Assembly: GCA_030598905.1 (NCBI GenBank)
Contig: JAUVPA010000119.1
Location: 1 to 5,860 of the forward strand
DNA: 5,860 nt
Direction: 5' to 3'
From: Acidimicrobiia bacterium
GTDB taxonomy: Bacteria; Actinomycetota; Acidimicrobiia; Spongiisociales; UBA5794
Under the pieces are notes generated by a model. The model was not told where the DNA came from. It did no database searches and saw only the letters and a program-made list of their open reading frames with translations. The number at the start of each line of letters is the position of its first letter. Position 1 is the first letter of the stretch. Positions 1-5,768 of the stretch are shown here, piece by piece. The position numbers and the translations under genes were made by a program.

Positions 1-593
1 TCCTCGTCCCACTGGAGGACTGCTTGGTCGGTGACCACCGTCTGTACCCCCGAGCCGGGTAGACCGCGATCATGTCTCCACGTCGGTTCGCCATCGTGAC
101 CTGCACCCGTCACGAACGCCACCTCTGCGGGGAGAAACCGCGGCGAGTGCTGCGCCCGATAGGCGACAAGCCGACCCATCAAGACCGCAATGTCGCCGGT
201 TGCAAGGCCACCCGGCAACCGCCGCAGTGAACCGTCGGAAGCGCGAACGCGGCTCGTGTTCAGCCTGGCCCACCGATCGACTTCAGCCGGGCTCACGAAC
301 TGCAGGGTGAACTTCCCTTGCTGGATCTGATCGAGGATCTCGGCTTGGCTGAGTGTTCCGACACCCATGGTGTCCAGGCGGGAGGCGTCGATCATCGGAC
401 CCGCGATGTCGTGCAGCGGAGGGTCGACCGTCGCGGCAACGATGATCGTGAGCCCGGGAGCCGTGGTTTCTCTCGCCAGCAGTGCGGCAGCGAGCGCCAC
501 GGGCGTGGCCACGCCGACAACAAGGACATCCTCCGATCGCGCTTGCAGGGCAAGCGCCCACACCATGCGCTCATCGAGGGTGACCGTGCTCAT
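1..593 (-). CDS. CoA-transferase-fold subunit B (GctB/IpdB-like), 3' end outside window
   Basis: The first 197 codons are open, with no stop before the window edge, so the C-terminus is missing. The start is ATG at 593-591, overlapping the stop of subunit A as ATGA, which implies translational coupling. The protein aligns by eye with glutaconate CoA-transferase subunit B along its whole length: an N-terminal VVGVATPVALAAAL strand/helix (residues 25-38), a central WARLNTS (108-114), a glycine turn LPGGLA (126-131) where GctB has GSGGA, and VVTDQAVLQWDE (186-197) matching the family's VVTDxxxLxFDE. The family catalytic glutamate, in IIVESG of GctB as I recall it, falls on A53 of IIVAAT (50-55), so the transferase nucleophile is missing. 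The related steroid ring-cleaving hydrolase IpdAB also lacks this residue. I infer a hydrolase or lyase acting on a CoA thioester with subunit A. Family membership is secure; the reaction is not. Confidence 0.85.
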   Translation of the reverse strand, partial: MSTVTLDERMVWALALQARSEDVLVVGVATPVALAAALLARETTAPGLTIIVAATVDPPLHDIAGPMIDASRLDTMGVGTLSQAEILDQIQQGKFTLQFVSPAEVDRWARLNTSRVRASDGSLRRLPGGLATGDIAVLMGRLVAYRAQHSPRFLPAEVAFVTGAGHDGEPTWRHDRGLPGSGVQTVVTDQAVLQWDE

Positions 594-1393
594 ACCAGTG
601 TGCCGATCGCATCCAACGGCCCCATCCCGCTGCGAACATCGGCGAGATAAACACGAATCCCCTCCACATCGGCGGGATAAGCGCTCGGCATGGCGCCCGG
701 ACGACCTCCTCCAGGCGCTTCGACCACGTAGTCGACCTCATAGCCATACAGCAGTGCCGGTCTGGGGTCACGAGCGAGGACCGTCGAGTCCACGACCTGT
801 TCCACCGTGACGATCGCTCGCCCGGCGGCGCGAGCGATGGTGGCGTCGTAGTCGTAGAGGAAGTCGGGTGACGTGGGACCGAGAACGTTGCCACGCTCAT
901 CTGCCGCTTCGGCGTGGATGACCGCGAAATCGGGCCGCAGTGCCGGCACCGCAATCACTGGTGGGCCGCCATAGGGATCCTCGATCTCGGCGAAGCCCAG
1001 CTCCTCGAGCACGTCGGATCCGGCACCACCCTTCGTCGGCATGAAGGGCAATCCGGCCATCGCTGCCCGCAAACCGGCAACGAAGAGAAATTCTGTGTAC
1101 TCGGCTACTTCGATCCGGCCGGCGGCCACGGCTTGTTGATACGCCGGGGCGGGCCCGAGCTGTTCGAAGCCGACGTAACCGGTCGCCACCCGAGAGAGGG
1201 CGTCATGGGCCGCGAGAACCTCTATGCCGAGTGAAGCGAGAAAGCAGACGGCTTTGAGGTCTCTCACCCCTGCGGCGCCAAGAGCAGCAAGGAAGGCAAT
1301 CGGTTTTCGTTTCAGCAGAACGCCGCCGATTCCCAGAACAGCACCGGAAGGTACGGCGGCGACCGCCTCCTCCATGGTGACGACGGCGGTCAT
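590..1393 (-). CDS. CoA-transferase-fold subunit A (GctA/IpdA-like)
   Basis: This 267-residue protein is a CoA_trans family alpha subunit. Visible landmarks are GIGGVLLKRKPIAF (21-34, the GG..RKP loop), the AAMAGLPFMP segment (110-119), VPALRPDFAVIHAEAADERGN (149-169) and VDYVVEAPGGGRPG (220-233), each with a clear counterpart in GctA and IpdA. E101 in EYTEFL lines up with a glutamate of IpdA (DEGML) reported as important for hydrolysis, where GctA has Gln. This alignment is from memory. The protein ends near DVRSGMGPLDAIG and is shorter than GctA, which carries an extra C-terminal segment. I chose ATG 1393 because the N-terminus then matches IpdA in length. No good Shine-Dalgarno precedes it; ATG 1375 is a weaker alternative. 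A longer reading to 1594 would run through the divergent promoter and into the crotonase gene. Likely role: C-C hydrolysis or CoA transfer on a cyclic acyl-CoA, together with subunit B. Confidence 0.88.
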   Translation of the reverse strand: MTAVVTMEEAVAAVPSGAVLGIGGVLLKRKPIAFLAALGAAGVRDLKAVCFLASLGIEVLAAHDALSRVATGYVGFEQLGPAPAYQQAVAAGRIEVAEYTEFLFVAGLRAAMAGLPFMPTKGGAGSDVLEELGFAEIEDPYGGPPVIAVPALRPDFAVIHAEAADERGNVLGPTSPDFLYDYDATIARAAGRAIVTVEQVVDSTVLARDPRPALLYGYEVDYVVEAPGGGRPGAMPSAYPADVEGIRVYLADVRSGMGPLDAIGTLV

Positions 1394-1397
1394 GGCC

Positions 1398-1417
1398 CCA
1401 AACAAACGGTTGGTTGG
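1398..1417. promoter_or_regulatory. Palindromic operator 1, probably TetR-family
   Basis: The plus strand reads CCAAACAAACGGTTGGTTGG, an imperfect 20-base palindrome centred between 1407 and 1408 with 8 of 10 base pairs matching. Its reverse complement, CCAACCAACCGTTTGTTTGG, agrees at 17 of 20 positions with the palindrome at 2222-2241. It lies in the 57-base gap between the divergent subunit A and crotonase genes, four bases from the subunit A start codon, where a bound repressor could block both directions. Palindromes of this size are typical targets of TetR-family regulators in actinobacterial acyl-CoA catabolism. No regulator gene is visible in this window. Confidence 0.6.
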
Positions 1418-1422
1418 CGGAT

Positions 1423-1429
1423 TACCATA
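1423..1429. promoter_or_regulatory. Possible overlapping divergent -10 elements
   Basis: TACCAT (1423-1428, plus strand) and TATGGT (1429-1424, minus strand) both fit the loose actinobacterial -10 pattern TAnnnT and share five base pairs. The plus-strand element would start transcription near 1435, just before the AGGAGG of the crotonase. The minus-strand element would start near 1417, at the edge of operator 1. No convincing -35 hexamer is seen for either. The pattern is short and could occur by chance. Confidence 0.3.
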
Positions 1430-1438
1430 GCCCGCCCC

Positions 1439-1444
1439 AGGAGG
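1439..1444 (+). promoter_or_regulatory. Perfect Shine-Dalgarno (AGGAGG) that sets the crotonase start
   Basis: AGGAGG is followed by a six-base spacer (CCCCTT) and then CTG at 1451. This is ideal spacing, and no ATG, GTG or TTG lies in frame nearby. It therefore supports CTG 1451 over GTG 1499, which is 54 bases away from this site. Confidence 0.65.
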
Positions 1445-1450
1445 CCCCTT

Positions 1451-2203
1451 CTGAGCTTCGAACGCCTCACGATCGAACTGCCGCGCGACGGCGTTGCCGT
1501 GCTCACGATGGCACGACCAGACAAGCTGAACGCGATGGACGCGACATTCTTCCGGGAGCTTCCTCGAGCTCTCGACGAGATCGTCACGACACACGAGGCA
1601 GCCGTTTGTGTCCTGACCGGCTCTGGGAGCGCATTCTCAGCCGGGGGGGACATTGCCACCTTCATCGAACTCGGCGATGTCACCAAGACGCGCCGCCATC
1701 TCCGGCTCGTATACGACGCGTTCCATTCGGTCGAGCGCGCCGAGATTCCCGTGATCGGAGCCGTCAACGGCATTGCCTACGGCGGGGGGACCGAGATCAC
1801 ACTCGCCTGCGACCTGGCCTTCGCCTCCACCGCAGCCCGCTTTGCCTTCAAGGAAGTCACGATTGGGCTCATGCCCGGGTACGGGATCATCCGCGGCCCC
1901 CAGGTCATTGGTCGCCGTTGGACCCGCCGGCTCGCTATGACGGGCGAAGACATCGACGCCGAAACCGCCCGCAGGATCGGCCTGGTCGAGGAAGTGCACG
2001 AACCCGATCAACTCATGCCGAGAGCGCTGGCGCTCGGCGAGCAGATCCGAGACAACGCCGACCATGCCGTCCGCCTTGCCAAGCAGTTCATCAACCGCGA
2101 TCAAAGCGCTCCCGGCCAAGCGGAATCGATAGAGGCCACCGCCCTTCTCTTCACCACGGAAGAACATCGGAAACGGGCCGCCGACTTCCTCGACCGCCCC
2201 TGA
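1451..2203 (+). CDS. Enoyl-CoA hydratase/isomerase family protein (crotonase)
   Basis: From CTG 1451 this encodes 250 residues, a normal crotonase length. The N-terminus reads (M)SFERLTIELPRDGVAVLTMA, the usual first strands of the fold; starting at GTG 1499 would remove the first 16 residues and break them. The first oxyanion-hole segment is GSGSAFSAGGDI (57-68). The second is NGIAYGGGTEITLACDLAFA (106-125), with E115 at the position of Glu144 of rat mitochondrial hydratase. FKEVTIGLMPGYG (133-145) supplies E135 at the position of Glu164. Both catalytic acids are thus present, so hydration of a 2-enoyl-CoA, or a related hydrolase or isomerase reaction, is possible. The C-terminal TTEEHRKRAADFLDRP is also typical. 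It is not recognisably EchA20, the crotonase partner of IpdAB in cholesterol degradation. It is transcribed divergently from the CoA-transferase-like pair, with operator 1 upstream and operator 2 downstream. Confidence 0.9.
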   Translation: MSFERLTIELPRDGVAVLTMARPDKLNAMDATFFRELPRALDEIVTTHEAAVCVLTGSGSAFSAGGDIATFIELGDVTKTRRHLRLVYDAFHSVERAEIPVIGAVNGIAYGGGTEITLACDLAFASTAARFAFKEVTIGLMPGYGIIRGPQVIGRRWTRRLAMTGEDIDAETARRIGLVEEVHEPDQLMPRALALGEQIRDNADHAVRLAKQFINRDQSAPGQAESIEATALLFTTEEHRKRAADFLDRP

Positions 2204-2221
2204 ATCCATCTTCGCCCATCG

Positions 2222-2241
2222 CCAACCAAACGTTTGGTAGG
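2222..2241. promoter_or_regulatory. Palindromic operator 2, probably TetR-family
   Basis: CCAACCAAACGTTTGGTAGG is a 20-base palindrome with nine of ten pairs matching; its core ACCAAACGTTTGGT (2225-2238) is a perfect 14-base palindrome. It matches the reverse complement of operator 1 at 17 of 20 positions. It abuts the -10-like TAGACT at 2242-2247, so a bound protein would cover the -35/-10 spacer of a promoter for the ligase genes. Two near-identical palindromes in the only two intergenic gaps of the window make chance unlikely. Confidence 0.68.
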
Positions 2242-2247
2242 TAGACT
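2242..2247 (+). promoter_or_regulatory. Probable -10 element of the ligase operon
   Basis: TAGACT fits TAnnnT and begins directly after operator 2. A start of transcription near 2254 would give a leader of about 21 bases that contains the GGAGG ribosome binding site. No clear -35 is seen; the expected position is partly inside the operator. Confidence 0.4.
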
Positions 2248-2264
2248 GGTAGCTTCCGCAGCCT

Positions 2265-2269
2265 GGAGG
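2265..2269 (+). promoter_or_regulatory. Shine-Dalgarno GGAGG fixing the GTG start of the first ligase
   Basis: GGAGG lies five bases before GTG 2275. This spacing selects that GTG as the start of the first PaaK-like gene. Confidence 0.7.
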
Positions 2270-2274
2270 CTCAC

Positions 2275-3555
2275 GTGGAGCGCTACTGGAAGGGTGAAGC
2301 AGAGAGCATCGCCCCAGATGAGCGGATTGCCCGTCAATTCGCCTCGTTTGCCGATCATGCGGAACGGGTCTATCGAACCTCTCAGTTCTACCGCAAGCGG
2401 TTCGACGAAGCCGGAGTCGACCCGTCTTTGCTGTCGGATCCCGCAGCCCTGCCCGGCCTTCCGGTCGTCACCAAACAAGACATCATCGCGGATCAAGCTG
2501 CCAACCCTCCCTATGGCTCGATGATCGGCGTCGCGCCCGGGGAGATCATCCGCCAATACGTGGGACCAGGCCCACAAACGACGTACTTCACCCGCGAGGA
2601 CCTCGACCATGCCGTCGACGACGGGGCCTGGTGCTTCTATACGAACGGCTTCCGCGCAAGCGACGTGGTCGATGTCACGATCATGTACCACTGGGTCATC
2701 GCCGGAACGATCATGGACGATTCGTACCGGTCCATTGGCTGCGCCGTCATTCCCGGCGGGATCGGGATGTCCCAGCAGCACGTCGACACGTGGCTCTGGA
2801 GCAAGGTGACGGGACTCTTCGCATTCCCGACGTTCCTCGACGAACTCGCCGACCATGTGCGCCAACGGGGAATCGACCCGACAACGGATCTCGACCTCAG
2901 GGTATGCACCATCAGCGGAGAACAGAGAACGGCCGACGCCAAAGAGCGGATGACCGCCTTCTGGGGCGGGATGGCCGTCAGGGAGATCTACGGCGGCAGC
3001 GAGGTGCCGTTCGTTGCCGCAGAAGCCGAGGACGGCAGCGGGATGCATCTCAACCCCGAGTTCATCGTCGAAGTCGTCGATGCCGACACACACCGGCCCG
3101 TCGCCCCCGGCGAGCCGGGCGTCCTGGTCGTCACCGACACGCGCCGACGTGCCAACCCCATGATCCGCTACTTCACCGGTGACATCACCACAGGCCTCAG
3201 CTACGAGGCCGGGCCGACAGGGCGAACAATGCCGCGCATGGGCAGGATCCTGGGCCGGGCCGGGGACATTGTCCGGGTGAAGGGTTTGTTCGTCGTGCCG
3301 GAACAGGTCGGACGTGTCCTGGACGGGATCGGAGGCCTCGGACCCTTTCAGCTCGTCATCGACCGTCCCGGCAATCAGGACACCCTTGTGGTTCGCGTCG
3401 AGAACAACTCGGGCACCAACGACCCGCAACGGCTGACCGAAAAGGTTCGTGCCGGGCTCAAAGACGGTATTCGGCTCACCTGTGACATCGAGCTCCTGGC
3501 TCCGGGGGCGCTCGGTCCCGACGTCGCCGTGATCGACGATCGGCGCAAGCTGTGA
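2275..3555 (+). CDS. PaaK-like acyl/aryl-CoA ligase homologue with degenerate ATP-binding motifs
   Basis: This 426-residue protein starts at GTG and is close in length to phenylacetate-CoA ligase. PaaK-family landmarks are FYRKRFDEAG (38-47), LPVVTKQDI (62-70), YGGSEVPF (239-246, the A5 motif), EPGVLVVTD (280-288), IRYFTGD (297-303, A7) and GRILGRAGDIVRVKGLFVVP (323-342, A8, though the usual DD is GD). Two essential motifs are missing. Where PaaK has the phosphate-binding SSGTTGKPT, this protein reads RQYVGPGPQTTYFT (93-106), with the Ser/Thr/Gly-rich loop lost. The C-terminal PRxxGKxxRV segment with the catalytic lysine is replaced by LGPDVAVIDDRRKL (413-426), with no aligned lysine. Adenylation by this chain alone is therefore doubtful. 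Its stop overlaps the start of an intact-looking paralogue, so I infer a structural, regulatory or thioesterification partner in a heteromeric ligase. The retained A5, A7 and A8 motifs argue against simple gene decay. Confidence 0.87.
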   Translation: MERYWKGEAESIAPDERIARQFASFADHAERVYRTSQFYRKRFDEAGVDPSLLSDPAALPGLPVVTKQDIIADQAANPPYGSMIGVAPGEIIRQYVGPGPQTTYFTREDLDHAVDDGAWCFYTNGFRASDVVDVTIMYHWVIAGTIMDDSYRSIGCAVIPGGIGMSQQHVDTWLWSKVTGLFAFPTFLDELADHVRQRGIDPTTDLDLRVCTISGEQRTADAKERMTAFWGGMAVREIYGGSEVPFVAAEAEDGSGMHLNPEFIVEVVDADTHRPVAPGEPGVLVVTDTRRRANPMIRYFTGDITTGLSYEAGPTGRTMPRMGRILGRAGDIVRVKGLFVVPEQVGRVLDGIGGLGPFQLVIDRPGNQDTLVVRVENNSGTNDPQRLTEKVRAGLKDGIRLTCDIELLAPGALGPDVAVIDDRRKL

Positions 3556-4910
3556 GCACGACGGCGTTTGCCACGCCTGCCATCGAACCGCAGCTGCGCG
3601 ATGACAAGTTGGTGCGACAGATCCAATACTGCCTGCGCAGCCAGTTCTATCGCGACCGTTTCGACGAGGCCGACATCGATCCTTCAACCATCCGGACCAT
3701 CGAGGACCTCAACCGACTCCCGATCTTCGTGACACCGGACATTCACCGCCGCGCTCAAGAGATCTCCCTGGCGCGACACGGCCATCCCTACTCCACATTT
3801 CTCTGCGCCGATCCTGCCGACATCGTCTCTGTCAGCTCGACCTCGGGAACGACCGGAACCCCGGCGTTGTATCCATTCACCGCACGAGACGTGGAGATCA
3901 CGAACCAGCTGTGGCAACGGGCGGCTCGATTCGTCGGTGTCCGACCCGGAGACGTCGTCATCCAAGGTTTTGGCCTGTCGATGTACCTCGCAGGGATCCC
4001 CTTGGTTCGCGCGCTCGAGCTGTTCGGCGCCACCGTGATTCCCGTCGGCGCCGAAGCCGGCAGCGAGAAGCTCCTCCGCATGATTGCCACCACGACACCG
4101 CGGGTGTTGGCTTGCACTCCGAGCTATGCGGAGCACCTCATCGAACGAGCACCTGACGTGTTGGGACGAGAGGCTGCCGATCTCGGAGTCGAATTGATTC
4201 TGTGCGCCGGCGAACCCGGCGCCGGCCTTCGCGAGGTGCGCTCCAAACTCGAGTCAGGCTGGAACGCCCGAGTAATCGATGTGCTCGGAGGCGCTCACGG
4301 GATCATGATGGCCTCATCGGCCGCCGCGGAATACCAGGGGATGTACGTGTTGGGTGACGACTTCTCCGTCAGCGATCAACTCGTCGACCCGGTCACGAAG
4401 GAAGCCGTCGAGCCGGTGGATGGTGCGATCGGGGAGCGGGTGAAGACTTCGCTGGAGTGGCAGGGGGCACCGCCACTGCGCTACTCGGTCGGCGACGTCT
4501 ATCAAGTGCTGACATCGGCACCTCCCGAGGGACCGGAAGGCCTCAGGATCAAGGTCCTCGGCCGCGTTGACGATCTGCTCATCATCAAGGGCGTCAAGCT
4601 CTACCCGGCTGCCGTCAAGAACCTCATCAACGGCTTTGTCCCCGAGGTGACGGGCGAGGTGCGCATCGTGCTCGATGGCCCGCCACCGCGTGTCACTCCT
4701 CCGCTGCGTCTCGAGGTCGAACAGGGAACCGCACTCGACGCGGATGCTGCCGCGGACCTGAAGGCTCGCCTGGCGAACGCCATGCATCAGAGGCTCACCG
4801 TGCGGCCAGAGATCACACTCGTCCCGGCCGGCTCCCTGCCGCGCACGGCACACAAACAAAAGCTGATTGACGTTCGAGCGAACGAAGAATCCAGGGAGGA
4901 ACAACGATGA
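3552..4910 (+). CDS. PaaK-like phenylacetate-CoA ligase family protein (AMP-forming)
   Basis: This 452-residue protein begins at GTG 3552 in a GTGA overlap with the preceding gene, so translation is probably coupled. It carries the phosphate-binding loop SSTSGTTGTP (95-104), the PaaK segment GFGLSMYLAG (139-148), TPSYAEHLIE (189-198), RYSVGD (310-315, A7), GRVDDLLIIKGVKLYP (337-352, A8) and LPRTAHKQKLID (429-440), where K435 fits the catalytic A10 lysine. These support ATP-dependent activation of a carboxylic acid to its CoA thioester through an acyl-adenylate. The A5 position, YGxSE or YGxTE in relatives, is LGGAHG (245-250), so the usual Tyr and the Mg-coordinating Glu are absent, while the neighbouring paralogue keeps YGGSE. 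The N-termini of the two proteins are clearly similar (SQFYRDRFDEADIDPS here against SQFYRKRFDEAGVDPS), which indicates an old tandem duplication. The substrate is unknown; aromatic or cyclic acids are typical of the family. Confidence 0.92.
   Translation: MSTTAFATPAIEPQLRDDKLVRQIQYCLRSQFYRDRFDEADIDPSTIRTIEDLNRLPIFVTPDIHRRAQEISLARHGHPYSTFLCADPADIVSVSSTSGTTGTPALYPFTARDVEITNQLWQRAARFVGVRPGDVVIQGFGLSMYLAGIPLVRALELFGATVIPVGAEAGSEKLLRMIATTTPRVLACTPSYAEHLIERAPDVLGREAADLGVELILCAGEPGAGLREVRSKLESGWNARVIDVLGGAHGIMMASSAAAEYQGMYVLGDDFSVSDQLVDPVTKEAVEPVDGAIGERVKTSLEWQGAPPLRYSVGDVYQVLTSAPPEGPEGLRIKVLGRVDDLLIIKGVKLYPAAVKNLINGFVPEVTGEVRIVLDGPPPRVTPPLRLEVEQGTALDADAAADLKARLANAMHQRLTVRPEITLVPAGSLPRTAHKQKLIDVRANEESREEQR
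4893..4900 (+). promoter_or_regulatory. Strong Shine-Dalgarno for the amidohydrolase gene
   Basis: AGGGAGGA lies inside the end of the second ligase gene, six bases before ATG 4907. It supports that start and suggests efficient independent initiation as well as coupling. Confidence 0.7.
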
Positions 4911-5764
4911 GCGGTGCAATCGACGTCTGGTGCAACTTCTTCACAGACGAAGGCATCCGCATCGTCTTCACCGAGAATCCCGAAGTGTCGTTCATGATGG
5001 GCGACCAGTGGGGGCGACACGATCTCATGGTCGGGTATGAACCGCAGGAGTTCGTCGATCGGATGGACGAGCACGGGGTCGAGCGGGTGATCTGTCCCGC
5101 GCTCAAACAGTACCTCTATCGAGATCGCGAGCTCGTGTCAGTACCGTGGCAGAGCGTTGCTCAGGTGATCGAGAAACATCCGGACCGGGTCTCGGGCCTC
5201 TTTGGAATCGATCCCCATTCGGGCATGAAGGGCGTGAAGGAGCTGGAACTCGCCGTCACCCAATACGGCTTCATCGGCGGCCACGTGCACCCGTTCGGGT
5301 TCGATACGCCGATCAACGACGCTCGGTTTTATCCCTTTTACGCCAAATGCGCCGAACTCGACGTTCCGGTGGAGTTCCAGACAGGCCACTCCGCCGAGTT
5401 CATGCCCTCGAAACACGGTCATCCCCTCCTCTTGGACGACGTGGCGATCTACTTCCCGGAGCTCAAGCTGGTTGGAGCGCACCAGGCATGGCCGTGGATC
5501 GACACGATGATCGCCATGGCATGGAAGCACCCCAACGTCTACGTCGCCATGAGCGGGCACGCTCCCAAGTATTGGGATCCCAAAATGGTGCACTTCCTCA
5601 ACTCGCGCGGTCAGGGAAAGGTGATGTGGGGCACCGACTATCCGTTGATTCAACACGACGAGAGCTTGTCGCAGATCGAAGCACTGGGCCTCAAACCCGA
5701 AGCGAAGGAGAAGCTGCTCCGCGACACAGCGTTGAAGGTCTTCGACTTCAACCGCCATCGCTGA
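4907..5764 (+). CDS. Amidohydrolase-2 family (ACMSD-like TIM-barrel) protein with altered metal site
   Basis: This 285-residue protein starts at ATG 4907 in an ATGA overlap with the ligase stop. It has the layout of amidohydrolase-2 proteins (ACMSD and resorcylate decarboxylase relatives): an opening IDVWCNFF (5-12), GLFGIDP (98-103), GFIGGHVHPF (121-130), FYPFYAKCAELDVPVEFQTGHS (141-162, with H161 on strand 5), LVGAHQAWPW (188-197, H192 on strand 6) and MWGTDYPL (240-247, D244 on strand 8). The first-strand DxHxH metal ligands are replaced: the two His positions are W8 and N10. H161, H192 and D244 remain. Family members hydrolyse or decarboxylate small, often cyclic, acids, and some decarboxylases carry ExH at this site. 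I infer a ring-opening hydrolysis, decarboxylation or hydration step, possibly with one metal bound differently or none. No signal peptide is seen, so it should be cytoplasmic. Confidence 0.88.
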   Translation: MSGAIDVWCNFFTDEGIRIVFTENPEVSFMMGDQWGRHDLMVGYEPQEFVDRMDEHGVERVICPALKQYLYRDRELVSVPWQSVAQVIEKHPDRVSGLFGIDPHSGMKGVKELELAVTQYGFIGGHVHPFGFDTPINDARFYPFYAKCAELDVPVEFQTGHSAEFMPSKHGHPLLLDDVAIYFPELKLVGAHQAWPWIDTMIAMAWKHPNVYVAMSGHAPKYWDPKMVHFLNSRGQGKVMWGTDYPLIQHDESLSQIEALGLKPEAKEKLLRDTALKVFDFNRHR

Positions 5765-5768
5765 ATCG

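Noticed and set aside
1394..1594. N-terminal extension of subunit A to an ATG at 1594
   Set aside because: The added 67 residues match nothing in the family, would run through the divergent promoter and operator, and overlap the start of the crotonase.
1451..2203. Calling the crotonase EchA20, the partner of IpdAB in cholesterol degradation
   Set aside because: Its sequence around the active site (GGGTEITLACDLAFA) and its C-terminus do not resemble EchA20 as I remember it; only the neighbourhood suggests the link.
2204..2241. Palindrome 2222-2241 as a terminator for the crotonase gene
   Set aside because: The palindrome has no loop, an AT-rich centre and no T-run after it; its match to operator 1 and position before a -10-like element point to protein binding.
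1414..2244. A 276-codon plus-strand frame overlapping the crotonase
   Set aside because: It is very Arg- and Pro-rich with no family motif; the crotonase frame has both catalytic glutamates and a ribosome binding site.
2101..3687. A 528-codon open frame on the minus strand across the first ligase gene
   Set aside because: It is fully antisense to a gene with clear PaaK motifs, shows no recognisable domain, and is the kind of long shadow frame expected opposite GC-rich genes.
3552..4910. Naming the second ligase paaK
   Set aside because: Family motifs fit, but the A5 motif is altered, the gene is paired with a degenerate paralogue, and no other phenylacetate pathway genes are present, so the substrate is not established.
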